Shown: piece after piece, positions 33,002 to 41,906 of the stretch
Layout of the letters: each line of letters begins with the position of its first letter
Numbering within the stretch: position 1 is the first letter of the stretch
Assembly (NCBI GenBank): GCA_036653215.1
Contig: JAVVUK010000003.1
Coordinates: forward strand, 1-50,669
Length of the DNA stretch: 50,669 bases
Direction of reading: 5' to 3'
DNA from: JADFUS01 sp036653215
GTDB lineage: Bacteria > Bacteroidota > Bacteroidia > Bacteroidales > Rikenellaceae
Translations under genes and position numbers: made by a program
Notes under the pieces: model-generated
Databases searched by the model: none
Seen by the model: only the letters and a program-made list of their open reading frames with translations
What the model was told of the DNA's origin: nothing

Positions 33002-34804
33002 ATGACTTTTTCAGCTATTTTTGTCCTTGTCGTACTAATAGCAATGTTCCTTGTGTTAGTATTTGATAAGATGCGTCCTGGATTAACGCTTTTTTGTGCA
33101 GCGGTGTTAATAATGAGCTTTGGGATAATAACCCCGTCGGAGTTAGTCTCAGGTTTTAGCAATACAGGAATGCTCACCGTTGCGCTGCTCTTTCTTGTTA
33201 GTGAGGGCATTCGTCAAACAGGAGCTTTAAATGGGGTTATAACAAGCCTGCTGCCTAATAAAAAGAGCTCTATATCTAAGATCCTGGCTCGTCTGTTGCC
33301 CTCGATAGCGGCCTTCTCGGCTTTTCTTAATAACACAGCTGTCGTCGTAATCTTCGCCCCAATAATTAAACGTTGGGCGGACAACATGAACATCTCGGCG
33401 ACAAAATTTCTAATTCCTTTATCGTATGCTACCATCTTAGGTGGCGTTTGTACTTTAATAGGGACATCGACAAACCTTGTTGTTGATGGGATGATGCAAG
33501 ATAACGGCTATGTGGGATTTACCCTTTTTGAACTTGGCAAAGTAGGGATATTTATCACCATTCTTGGTCTTATATACCTTATTTTCTTTAGTAAATATCT
33601 ACTTCCGGGAATGAGAGGTGCGGCACGTAACCAAGAAAGTCAAAAAGAATATTACTATATAGTACGTATCCTTCCTTCAAGTAAACTTATCGGGCTGACA
33701 AATAAAAATCCGGAGGTGGGGAACATCCTTCCAGACATGGTTATCGTAAATATAAAACGTAAAGGTGAATGTTTAGACAACTCTATTCCTATTGTCCTTC
33801 AAGAGGGAGACACCTTGCTTGTTGGGGGTAGCGTCTCTTCTACATATAAGCTATTTGCTTCTAAAGATGTTAGACTCACCTGTCTCGAAAAGGTGCAAAG
33901 CAACTTTAAAGCAGAAGAGGTGACCCAGGCAGAAGTAGTCCTTGCGCCTCGTTTCCCCGGTCTGAAAAGCACTCTTGGAGAATTTGACTTTTATCGTCAC
34001 TATGGAGCATTAGTCTTGTCTGTACACCGAAACGGAGAGTCTCTCAATGGAGACCTCGATGAGTTGGTGTTGCAAGAGGGAGACAATCTTGTTCTGCTTA
34101 CAAACAGCAGTTTCTTAAAGACATGGGGCAAGTCAAGCGTCTTCTATTTAGTGACCGAAGATAATGACTATGTAGCTCCGTCGTCGACAGTGAAACGTTA
34201 TCTTGCCGCAATATTAGTGTTGCTTATGGTCATTGGTGCTGTCTTCGGAGAAAACATAAATTCAGTAGACGGAAAGCCTCTTGGGATGTTCTTCTTTGCG
34301 GCAGTCACAGTGTTTATAATGGCGGCGTTACGCATCTTCCCCGATCGTAAATACACCAAATTTATAAGTTGGGATATTCTTATTGCCATTGCTGCTGCTT
34401 TTGCCATTAGTAAGGCTATGTTTAATTCGGGAATTGCCGACGAGATAGCAACCCTTCTTATCGACATATCGGCAGGGGCAAATCCTCATGTTGTTTTAAT
34501 GATAATGTACATAATAACGGCTATGTGCACGGAGCTAATTACAAATAATGCAGCGGCGGCACTCATGTTCCCTATCGCACTATCTATATCAAACCAACTG
34601 GGGGTAAATCCATATCCGTTCTTTGTGACTATATGTGTAGCGGCATCAGCAAGTTTCATGACTCCAATAGGCTACCAAACAAATCTTATAGTCCAAAGTA
34701 TAGGTAATTATAAATTCACAGATTATTGGAAGGTGGGCGCACCTTTGGCGGTAATAGTATTTGTGGTAACGGTTCTTTTAGTGCCTCTTTTCTGGGCGTT
34801 CTAG
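33002..34804 (+). CDS. SLC13/DASS-family permease with RCK_C domains, putative sulfate transporter
   Basis: A 600-residue inner-membrane carrier. It has about 11 transmembrane helices, with the family motifs FLNNTAVVVIFAPIIKRW and TLIGTSTNLVVDGMM (SNT-type motif) in the first half and LITNNAAAALMFPIALS and MTPIGYQTNLIV in the second. Between them, residues of about 210-385 hold two TrkA-C (RCK_C) domains (IVNIKRKGECLDNSIPIVLQ and VLSVHRNGESLNGDL), the arrangement of SLC13 sulfate permeases such as those of algae and many bacteria. Its position directly before cysC-cysD-cysN makes sulfate the likely substrate. Confidence 0.88.
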   Translation: MTFSAIFVLVVLIAMFLVLVFDKMRPGLTLFCAAVLIMSFGIITPSELVSGFSNTGMLTVALLFLVSEGIRQTGALNGVITSLLPNKKSSISKILARLLPSIAAFSAFLNNTAVVVIFAPIIKRWADNMNISATKFLIPLSYATILGGVCTLIGTSTNLVVDGMMQDNGYVGFTLFELGKVGIFITILGLIYLIFFSKYLLPGMRGAARNQESQKEYYYIVRILPSSKLIGLTNKNPEVGNILPDMVIVNIKRKGECLDNSIPIVLQEGDTLLVGGSVSSTYKLFASKDVRLTCLEKVQSNFKAEEVTQAEVVLAPRFPGLKSTLGEFDFYRHYGALVLSVHRNGESLNGDLDELVLQEGDNLVLLTNSSFLKTWGKSSVFYLVTEDNDYVAPSSTVKRYLAAILVLLMVIGAVFGENINSVDGKPLGMFFFAAVTVFIMAALRIFPDRKYTKFISWDILIAIAAAFAISKAMFNSGIADEIATLLIDISAGANPHVVLMIMYIITAMCTELITNNAAAALMFPIALSISNQLGVNPYPFFVTICVAASASFMTPIGYQTNLIVQSIGNYKFTDYWKVGAPLAVIVFVVTVLLVPLFWAF

Positions 34805-34827
34805 GAAACAGCTAATAACGTTTATTT

Positions 34828-35436
34828 ATGAATAAAAATAATATATACCCACATCAAGATATGCTTGTCTCACGTGGAGACTTTGAAAATAGGCTTTCTC
34901 AACATGGGCTTGTAGTGTGGTTGGTGGGGCTTTCAGGTTCTGGGAAGAGCACCATCGCTAAATCTTTGAAAAAGAGGCTTTTTGACGAGGGCTTCCTCGT
35001 TAGGCTTTTAGATGGTGACAATATGCGACTTGGGTTAAACAACAATCTTGGCTTTTCAGACGTTGATAGATATGAGAACATACGTCGAACGGCAGAGGCG
35101 GCAAGGCTCTTTAAAGACACAGGCATCGTTACTCTTGTGGCAGCTATAACGCCCACACATGAAATTCAAAAGATGACTCGTGAAATTATAGGGGAAGACG
35201 ATCTTTTTGTGATTTATATCAGCACTCCCGTTGAGGAATGTGAGCGTCGTGATGTAAAAGGACTTTACAAAAAGGCACGTGCAGGAGAAATAGCTTCATT
35301 TACAGGTATCTCCGACCCTTTCGAGGAGCCTCAACATCCTCAACTCACAATAGATACCACAAACAAGGCTCTTGATGAGAGCGTAGATGAAATAATAGGA
35401 AAAATAATACATAAAATTCGATATAATGGAAGATAA
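34828..35436 (+). CDS. cysC: Adenylylsulfate (APS) kinase
   Basis: A 202-residue cytoplasmic enzyme that phosphorylates APS to PAPS, the activated sulfate donor. Walker A is GLSGSGKST (residues 34-42). LLDGDNMRLGLNNNLGFSDVDRYENIRR is the APS-binding stretch, and EECERRDVKGLYKKARAGEI is the lid region. Length is normal. It is a free-standing CysC rather than fused to CysN. The gene follows the permease by 23 nt and overlaps cysD by 11 nt. Confidence 0.96.
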   Translation: MNKNNIYPHQDMLVSRGDFENRLSQHGLVVWLVGLSGSGKSTIAKSLKKRLFDEGFLVRLLDGDNMRLGLNNNLGFSDVDRYENIRRTAEAARLFKDTGIVTLVAAITPTHEIQKMTREIIGEDDLFVIYISTPVEECERRDVKGLYKKARAGEIASFTGISDPFEEPQHPQLTIDTTNKALDESVDEIIGKIIHKIRYNGR

Positions 35437-36337
35437 ATACAAGCTCTCACACTTACGTGAGTTGGAATCGGAGGCCATTCACATAATTCGTGAAGTGGTT
35501 GCCGAATTTCGTAATCCGGTGATGCTTTACTCAATAGGTAAAGACTCATCGGTGATGCTTCGTCTTGCAGAAAAGGCGTTCGCTCCGGGCAAACCACCTT
35601 TCCCTTTGATGCACATAGACTCAAAATGGAAGTTTCATGAGATGATAGAGTTTCGAGAAAAATATGTTAAGGAATTTGGATGGGATCTAATAGTAGAGTA
35701 TAACAAAAAAGGCTTTGAGGCAGGTGTAGGTCCTTTTACACACGGCAGCAAGGTGCATACCGACATCATGAAAACCCAAGCCCTCCTTGCGGCAATGACA
35801 AAATATAAGTTCGATGCTGCCTTTGGTGGTGCTCGTCGTGACGAGGAGAAGTCGAGAGCAAAAGAACGCATCTACTCTTTCCGTGATAAATTTCACCAAT
35901 GGGATCCAAAACATCAACGCCCAGAGTTATGGGACATCTACAACTCTCGTGTTGCTGAGGGAGAGAGCATTCGTGTGTTCCCTCTTTCAAACTGGACAGA
36001 GCTTGATATATGGCAATATATACGATTAGAGAAAATTCCGATCGTACCTCTTTATTTCGCAAAAGAACGCCCAGTTGTGAAATATAATGGAACTCTAATT
36101 ATGGTAGATGACGATCGTATGCCGAAAGAGTTGCGTGATACAGCAGTAATGAAAAAAGTGAGGTTTAGGACATTAGGGTGTTATCCTCTTACTGGAGCTA
36201 TCGAATCAGAAGCAGACACTATCGAGAAAATAGTAGAAGAGATGATGGTGACAACAAAAAGTGAGCGCACAACACGTGTTATAGACTTCGACCAGGAGGC
36301 GAGTATGGAACAGAAGAAGCGAGAAGGCTATTTTTAA
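35426..36337 (+). CDS. cysD: Sulfate adenylyltransferase subunit 2
   Basis: A 303-residue catalytic subunit of ATP sulfurylase, an N-type PP-loop ATPase. The PP-loop is YSIGKDSSVMLRLAEKAF; the substrate segments MHIDSKWKFHEMIEFRE, FGGARRDEEKSRAKERI and FPLSNWTELDIWQYI follow, and RFRTLGCYPLTG closes the domain. Length is normal for the family. It makes APS from ATP and sulfate together with the GTPase subunit CysN, encoded downstream. The ATG lies inside the end of cysC. Confidence 0.97.
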   Translation: MEDKYKLSHLRELESEAIHIIREVVAEFRNPVMLYSIGKDSSVMLRLAEKAFAPGKPPFPLMHIDSKWKFHEMIEFREKYVKEFGWDLIVEYNKKGFEAGVGPFTHGSKVHTDIMKTQALLAAMTKYKFDAAFGGARRDEEKSRAKERIYSFRDKFHQWDPKHQRPELWDIYNSRVAEGESIRVFPLSNWTELDIWQYIRLEKIPIVPLYFAKERPVVKYNGTLIMVDDDRMPKELRDTAVMKKVRFRTLGCYPLTGAIESEADTIEKIVEEMMVTTKSERTTRVIDFDQEASMEQKKREGYF

Positions 36338-36490
36338 TAATATAAGAAACGAATAGCTGCGTTACTCTAAAATTTTAGGTTCTCACGTACAATTTAGTAC
36401 GCTTCCGCTGAGCGGATTTTGTGTTACGAGACAAGTGATTACCTCTTTAAACCTCAACACTTAGTGTTTCACGTATTTTTAAGAAAGATT
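36338..36490 (+). other. Palindrome-rich spacer between cysD and cysN
   Basis: Three perfect inverted repeats occur within 50 nt: CTAAAATTTTAG (36367-36378), CGTAC-AATTTA-GTACG (36386-36401) and TCCGC-TGA-GCGGA (36404-36416). The last is followed by TTTT, giving a weak terminator-like look. The spacing of 153 nt is large for this otherwise tight operon. Confidence 0.7.
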
Positions 36491-38023
36491 ATGAAAATTG
36501 AAAATATACAAGAGTTCTTAGATAACGACCAGAAGAAAGACCTTCTTAGGTTGTTGACTGCAGGCTCGGTTGATGATGGCAAATCTACACTTATAGGTAG
36601 GTTGCTTTATGATAGTAAAAGGCTTTATGAAGACCAATTAGACGCTCTTCATAAAGATAGTAAACGTGAGGGTAATGCCGGCGAAAATAATATAGATTAC
36701 GCCTTGCTTTTAGATGGGCTTAAGGCTGAACGTGAGCAGGGGATAACAATAGACGTAGCATATCGCTATTTCTCGACTAACAGCCGTAAATTTATTGTAG
36801 CCGACACTCCGGGACACGAACAGTATACCCGTAATATGATTACTGGTGGATCAACAGCCTCATTGGCTATTATCCTTATAGATGCTCGAAAGGGAGTTAT
36901 CACACAGACAAAACGCCATAGCTTCTTGGTGTCTCTATTAGGGATAAAAAATGTCGTCTTGGCGGTTAACAAAATGGACCTTGTAGATTATAGCCAAAAA
37001 ACATTCGACTCTATTGTTGCCGAATATCTCGATTTTGTGAAAGATATGGGCATTGATGTGATATATCCTATTCCTCTTTCTGCCCTAAATGGCGATAACG
37101 TGGTTGACAAATCTAAAACCATGACTTGGTATAAAGGGCTTGCATTGTTAGACTACCTACAAAGTGTGGAGGTGCAAGATAAATATAACCATACCTCGTT
37201 CCGTTTCCCTGTTCAATATGTGTTACGTCCAAATTTGAACTTTAGAGGTTTCTCCGGTAAAATAGCCTCTGGGGTGGTGCACAAAGGCGATACCGTGATG
37301 TCTCTTCCTGCCGGCACACGCTCAAAAGTTAAGAGCATAGTGACATATGATGGGGATCTCGAAGAGGCGTTTGCTCCTCAAGGTGTGACTATTACCCTTG
37401 AAGACGAGATTGATGTTTCACGTGGAGATATGCTTGTCTTCCCAGACGATATCCCTATAATGTCACACAGCGTAGATACTATGTTGGTGTGGATGGATGA
37501 AACTCCTATGGATAAAGATCGTTCTTTATTTATCAAGCACAACACTAATCTTTCGAGGTGTCTTATCAATGAGGTTGCCTATAAGATAGACGTAAATACA
37601 CTGGAAAAGTCGAAAGTAGATCGTTTGGCTCTGAACGAGATTGGACGTATAACATTGACTTCCAATAAGACATTATTCTTCGATCCTTATTCTAAAAACA
37701 AGGGTGTTGGTTCGTTTGTCCTTATCGACTCCGTTACCAATAACACCGTTGCCGTAGGGATGATGATTGGCAAAGGGAAAGAGGGAGACGCTGCTTTAGG
37801 CGATGGTAAAGGACGTACCCTTTGGGTAGATGATACACTTCAAGGCGATAAAGCACGCCAAACATTGATGCTTGACGGCAATACCGTAATTAGAATTGAG
37901 GGTGAGAACTATGGCACGCCTTCAAATATAGCTGCTTTTGCTCATTTGCTAAACGACAACAACATAGACGTTGTGGTTGTGAAGCCTATTTCTGCAAAAG
38001 AGAAAAAAGAACTTGGCTTTTAG
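36491..38023 (+). CDS. cysN: Sulfate adenylyltransferase subunit 1 (GTPase)
   Basis: A 510-residue EF-Tu-like GTPase that drives APS formation with CysD. The G1 motif is AGSVDDGKST (residues 24-33), the switch region is REQGITIDVAYRYF, G3 is DTPGHEQYTRNM and G4 is NKMDLVD. Beta-barrel domains follow. There is no fused APS kinase at the C-terminus, consistent with separate CysC in the cluster. The ATG at 36491 gives the normal N-terminus (MKIENIQEFLDND); a TTG at 36419 adds 24 unlikely residues. Confidence 0.96.
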   Translation: MKIENIQEFLDNDQKKDLLRLLTAGSVDDGKSTLIGRLLYDSKRLYEDQLDALHKDSKREGNAGENNIDYALLLDGLKAEREQGITIDVAYRYFSTNSRKFIVADTPGHEQYTRNMITGGSTASLAIILIDARKGVITQTKRHSFLVSLLGIKNVVLAVNKMDLVDYSQKTFDSIVAEYLDFVKDMGIDVIYPIPLSALNGDNVVDKSKTMTWYKGLALLDYLQSVEVQDKYNHTSFRFPVQYVLRPNLNFRGFSGKIASGVVHKGDTVMSLPAGTRSKVKSIVTYDGDLEEAFAPQGVTITLEDEIDVSRGDMLVFPDDIPIMSHSVDTMLVWMDETPMDKDRSLFIKHNTNLSRCLINEVAYKIDVNTLEKSKVDRLALNEIGRITLTSNKTLFFDPYSKNKGVGSFVLIDSVTNNTVAVGMMIGKGKEGDAALGDGKGRTLWVDDTLQGDKARQTLMLDGNTVIRIEGENYGTPSNIAAFAHLLNDNNIDVVVVKPISAKEKKELGF

Positions 38024-38037
38024 ATGCTATTTTAAAT

Positions 38038-39156
38038 ATGGATGAAAAAAAGAAAGAGTTTACAATTGTTTTTCCTATAACGACTCTTGTTGGGGCAGAT
38101 TGCGATACATTTAAAGCTTCATTGCCCAAAGGAGAGTGGGAGGATAAATATAAATTGACATATCGCATCTCAAAGTCTGTTTGTTGGATACTTAACCTAA
38201 TACGTCCAATTGAAGACCGAAGATACAAAAAACTATTGGCAGACAAGCCCATAGAGCAAGACCCTGTTTTCATCTTGGGGCATTGGAGAAGTGGCACAAC
38301 TATGGTGCACAACCTTATGTCTCAAGATAAGCAGTTTGGATATTGCACGACCTACCAAACTGTATTTCCAAATATCATGCTTTGGGGACAGCCTTTCTTT
38401 AAAAAGGCAATGGCTATCTTTATGCCTAAAACAAGAGCCACAGATGGAGTGAAATTAGGCGTTGATCTTCCTCAAGAAGAGGAGTTTGCCCTTAGTAATA
38501 TGATGCCTTACAACTTCTATCGTTTTTGGTTCTTACCCAAAAATATGTTAGAATACAGCCGTAAGTATCTTTTATTTAAAGATGCCACACAACAAGAAAA
38601 AGATGTCTTTAAGGCGGAATTTACAAGGCTCATAAAACTTGCTATGTATAACACCGGAGGCAAACGTTTCTTATCTAAAAACCCTCCTCACACAGGGCGT
38701 GTTAAGGAGATATTAGAGATGTTTCCAAATGCGAAGTTTGTCTTTCTTATGCGTGATCCTTATGCTGTCTTTGCTTCTACATCGAGCTTTTTTAACGAGA
38801 CCATAAAGCCGCTTAAGCTGCAAGAAATTACAAAAAAAGAGATAGACGACAACATCTTAAAAATTTATACCGATCTTTACCAAACATACCAGAGTGATAA
38901 AAAGTTGATCCCAAATGGAAACCTAATAGAAATTAAATTTGAGGATTTTGAAGCGGATGGTCTTGATGCCATAAAAAGGGTCTATGAGTCACTCTCTTTA
39001 GATGGATATGCGGAAAGTGTACCTGCCTTTAAAGCATATTTAGACAAGCAAAAGACATTTGTAAAAAATGTGAGAAAGCCCTCTGCTGAACTTATCGAAA
39101 AGGTAAACAGTAATTGGGGTGATATAATAACCGAATGGAACTATAATAGATATTGA
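38038..39156 (+). CDS. PAPS-dependent sulfotransferase
   Basis: A 372-residue cytoplasmic sulfotransferase of the Sulfotransfer_3 type. The 5'-phosphosulfate-binding loop is GHWRSGTT (residues 81-88) and the 3'-phosphate-binding motif is FLMRDPYAVFASTSSFF (Arg near residue 239). No signal peptide. It begins 14 nt after cysN, so the PAPS made by CysD, CysN and CysC is likely its donor. I recall that a Bacteroides thetaiotaomicron sulfotransferase in a comparable cluster sulfonates cholesterol and other steroids; a steroid or lipid acceptor is a reasonable inference here, but the acceptor cannot be read from the sequence. Confidence 0.88.
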   Translation: MDEKKKEFTIVFPITTLVGADCDTFKASLPKGEWEDKYKLTYRISKSVCWILNLIRPIEDRRYKKLLADKPIEQDPVFILGHWRSGTTMVHNLMSQDKQFGYCTTYQTVFPNIMLWGQPFFKKAMAIFMPKTRATDGVKLGVDLPQEEEFALSNMMPYNFYRFWFLPKNMLEYSRKYLLFKDATQQEKDVFKAEFTRLIKLAMYNTGGKRFLSKNPPHTGRVKEILEMFPNAKFVFLMRDPYAVFASTSSFFNETIKPLKLQEITKKEIDDNILKIYTDLYQTYQSDKKLIPNGNLIEIKFEDFEADGLDAIKRVYESLSLDGYAESVPAFKAYLDKQKTFVKNVRKPSAELIEKVNSNWGDIITEWNYNRY

Positions 39157-39188
39157 TAAGACGGTTCCAGTAATAAATAATTTGTTCT

Positions 39189-40148
39189 ATGAAACATATT
39201 TTATACGTCATTCTACTGTTAATACCATCTTTCGTGGACGCTCAAGCCAAATATAACTCTTTGGAACCTATCCCTTATGGTGATATGGAACATTGGCTTA
39301 AAAGGTCGGCAAAAGAGTCTGGCATTATCGGAGGAAAGGTAAAAGAACTATATGAAATAGGTCTTCAAGTGCCGATGAAACAAGGCGAATACTATAAAAA
39401 TTATCACGGCTCTCCTTGGGCTTCATCTTCTGTAATTGCAGATGTGGGCGTAATAAAAACCAGTGTAACCGTCTTTCCTGAAAAAAGAGGAAACGGATAT
39501 GCCGCACGCTTAGAGTCTAAATATGAGACCGTCACAGTGTTAGGATTTATAAACATTAAGGTTATCGCCACAGGGACTATCTTTCTTGGCACTATGAACG
39601 AACCTATAACCTCTACAAAAGGAGCCGATGCCTATCTTCTACGTGGGATACCAATCAATAAAAAGCCTAAAGGTGTGGTCTTTGACTATAAGATGAGAGG
39701 TGTGCAGGAGCGTTTCATAGCTACCGGATTTAACAAAAAGAAACTTCCGGGTCTTGACAGTGCGGAGGTAATTTGTATTATACAACGTCGTTGGGAAGAT
39801 AAAGACGGAAACATCTATGCTAAGAGGGTGGGAACGCTTTGTCATCGTATGAGAGACCTCTCTCCGATATGGAAAAATGCCTTTTTCTTACCCATAACTT
39901 ATGGCGAGGCAGCACAACGCCGCATTCGTCCAAACGATGTTGTTGCGCCACTTCAAAAGGAGGATAACTCTCGCATATATGCAAGAAACAGCAGAGGCGA
40001 GGTAAAACGAATCATAGAAGTAGGATATGCCAAAGAATATGAACATCCAACCCACATAATGCTTTCTTTTAGTGCTGGTTACGGAGGTGCCTTTGTTGGG
40101 TCTCCGGGTGGAGCACTTTGGGTAGATAATATAAAATTAGCATACTAA
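39189..40148 (+). CDS. Exported PCMD-domain protein
   Basis: A 319-residue exported protein with signal peptide MKHILYVILLLIPSFVDA. The C-terminal half matches the putative carbohydrate-metabolism (PCMD, PF13201) domain, ending in MLSFSAGYGGAFVGSPGGALWVDNIKLAY, the closing motif of that domain. PCMD proteins are typical for Bacteroidetes surfaces and their activity is not well defined. The gene follows the sulfotransferase by 32 nt, so it may be part of the sulfonation unit, perhaps handling the product or acceptor outside the cell; this is inference. Confidence 0.75.
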   Translation: MKHILYVILLLIPSFVDAQAKYNSLEPIPYGDMEHWLKRSAKESGIIGGKVKELYEIGLQVPMKQGEYYKNYHGSPWASSSVIADVGVIKTSVTVFPEKRGNGYAARLESKYETVTVLGFINIKVIATGTIFLGTMNEPITSTKGADAYLLRGIPINKKPKGVVFDYKMRGVQERFIATGFNKKKLPGLDSAEVICIIQRRWEDKDGNIYAKRVGTLCHRMRDLSPIWKNAFFLPITYGEAAQRRIRPNDVVAPLQKEDNSRIYARNSRGEVKRIIEVGYAKEYEHPTHIMLSFSAGYGGAFVGSPGGALWVDNIKLAY

Positions 40149-40157
40149 AAGTTATAT

Positions 40158-41495
40158 ATGTCGAAAATTCTTATTATAGACGACGAACCTCAGATACGCC
40201 AGTTGCTTGCACGCATAATATCACTTGAAGGATATGAAGTGGTGCAGGCTGAAAATCTAAAATCATCGCTCAAACAATTAGACCTTCACCATCCTCAAGT
40301 TGTCATTTGCGATGTCTTTTTGCCAGATGGTAACGGGGTCGATTTTGTGCCTCAGATAAAGGCTGCCGAACCTAATTGTGAAGTCATCATGCTTACAGCG
40401 CAAGGCAACATTGCCGATGGGGTGCAAGCCATCAAAAACGGAGCGTTCGACTATCTCACTAAGGGAGACGACAACAATCGTATCATTCCTTTGCTTGCCA
40501 ATGCTATTGAAAAGGTGGCTCTAAAGTCAAAGCTCTTAAGATTAGAGATGGTGATCAACAAAAAATATAGTTTCGATTCTATAATAGGACGTTCAAAACC
40601 GATACTAAATGCCATATCCCTTGCACGCAAAGTAGCTGCCACAAATACTTCAATCTTATTAACCGGAGAGACAGGAACTGGCAAGGAAGTATTTGCCAAT
40701 GCCATACACGAGGCAGGTCCTCGCTCGCAAGGCTCCTTTGTGGCTGTCAACTGTGCTGCTTTCAGCAGCGAACTTCTCGAAAGTGAGATGTTTGGATATA
40801 AGGCAGGTGCTTTTACTGGAGCTTTGAGAGATAAAAAAGGACTTTTTGAACAGGCTGATAAAGGGACTATTTTCCTTGATGAGATAGGAGAAATGCCACT
40901 ATCTTTACAAGCAAAGCTGCTCCGCACTTTGGAAAGTGGAGAGTTTATAAAAGTAGGTGATTGTAAAACTACAAAGGTCGATATTCGTATCATTGCCGCA
41001 ACAAACCGAGATCTTAGAGATAATGTTTCACGTGGCATTTTCCGTGAAGACCTTTATTACCGTCTTTCTGTTTTTACTATTGAGCTGCCTCCTTTGCGTG
41101 AGCGTGGCGACGACATAATTCTATTTGCGAAAAGTTTTATAGATGCTTTTGCTGTTAAAATGGGCAAAGTAATCTCGGAAGTTGAACAACCATTTTACGA
41201 TGCTTTGATGAGGCATAATTGGGAAGGGAACATCCGAGAATTGCGAAACACGATAGAACGCTCTCTGATTATGACTTCTGGCGAGGTATTACAATTTTGT
41301 GATTTACCTCTCGACGTACAGATGTCACAAGGGGGGAAACAAGGTTCTATGGAGTTGGCATCAATTGAGCGTCGTCACATATCAAAAGTTTTAGCCTATA
41401 CCTCCGGAAATAAAACCGAAGCGGCACGTCTCTTAAAAATAGGACTTACTACCCTTTACCGCAAGATAGAGGAATATGGCATAACTTCTTTTTAA
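40158..41495 (+). CDS. Sigma-54-dependent response regulator (NtrC family), candidate regulator of kdp
   Basis: A 445-residue three-domain activator. The receiver has Asp8/Asp9, the phosphoacceptor Asp52 (VVICDVFLPDGNG), Thr80 and Lys102. The AAA+ domain has Walker A GETGTGKE (170-177), the sigma-54 contact loop GAFTGA (217-222) and GTIFLDEIGEMPLSLQAKLL. A Fis-type HTH closes the protein (GNKTEAARLLKIGLTTLYRKIEEYGI). It starts 10 nt after the PCMD gene, so its own promoter may lie inside that gene. A good sigma-54 promoter precedes the kdp genes 1.8 kb downstream, and the sensor kinase gene is at the other end of that operon, so kdp is its likely target. Confidence 0.93.
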   Translation: MSKILIIDDEPQIRQLLARIISLEGYEVVQAENLKSSLKQLDLHHPQVVICDVFLPDGNGVDFVPQIKAAEPNCEVIMLTAQGNIADGVQAIKNGAFDYLTKGDDNNRIIPLLANAIEKVALKSKLLRLEMVINKKYSFDSIIGRSKPILNAISLARKVAATNTSILLTGETGTGKEVFANAIHEAGPRSQGSFVAVNCAAFSSELLESEMFGYKAGAFTGALRDKKGLFEQADKGTIFLDEIGEMPLSLQAKLLRTLESGEFIKVGDCKTTKVDIRIIAATNRDLRDNVSRGIFREDLYYRLSVFTIELPPLRERGDDIILFAKSFIDAFAVKMGKVISEVEQPFYDALMRHNWEGNIRELRNTIERSLIMTSGEVLQFCDLPLDVQMSQGGKQGSMELASIERRHISKVLAYTSGNKTEAARLLKIGLTTLYRKIEEYGITSF

Positions 41496-41504
41496 TTCCC
41501 GATA

Positions 41505-41837
41505 ATGGAAATTGTAATTTATACTATATTACTGTTTTTCTCTGCATTTAGAAATAATGCCGAAGAGTATGACAATATATATACTTTTGGAGACTTTGCT
41601 TATTTTCAAAATGCAGATGTCCCAAAAAGCAATGTGTTAGATGTTAATTCCGATCTTTGTCGTCGCATAAAGAGCGGTAAGGGGTTTGCCCATGGTCGAT
41701 CTAATGCTATTAATGATGGGTCTTTACATTCAATATTTGACAGTGCCGCTTATTGCATGGGACTCAAAGGTAACACATATTCATATAATTTTAAATCACA
41801 TTCTTCCATATACCAACTACAAAGCATTCGTATTTAG
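41505..41837 (+). CDS. Hypothetical 110-residue protein
   Basis: An open frame that starts 10 nt after the response regulator stop. It has a hydrophobic N-terminus (MEIVIYTILLFFSAF) and a soluble part with FGDFAYFQNADVPKSNVLDV, LCRRIKSGKGFAHG and SIFDSAAYCMGLKGN. I recognise no family. Base composition is like the neighbours and the tight spacing supports a real gene, but it has no paralog in the window and could be chance. A second frame covers part of the same stretch (41686-41874) and is less likely. Confidence 0.5.
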   Translation: MEIVIYTILLFFSAFRNNAEEYDNIYTFGDFAYFQNADVPKSNVLDVNSDLCRRIKSGKGFAHGRSNAINDGSLHSIFDSAAYCMGLKGNTYSYNFKSHSSIYQLQSIRI

Positions 41838-41906
41838 ATGCTGTTCTTTGTCTTATCAACACACCATTTATTAATGGAGCTTTGATTGTTAATTAACAAA
41901 AAACAT

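Noticed and set aside
33002..38023. Reading the cysC-cysD-cysN run as ordinary cysteine biosynthesis
   Set aside because: No PAPS reductase, sulfite reductase or cysteine synthase gene is in the cluster, and a sulfotransferase follows 14 nt after cysN.
40451..41038. 195-residue minus-strand ORF inside the response regulator
   Set aside because: Long only because of the codon pattern of the opposite strand; the regulator's Walker A and GAFTGA motifs are encoded on the plus strand over the same bases.
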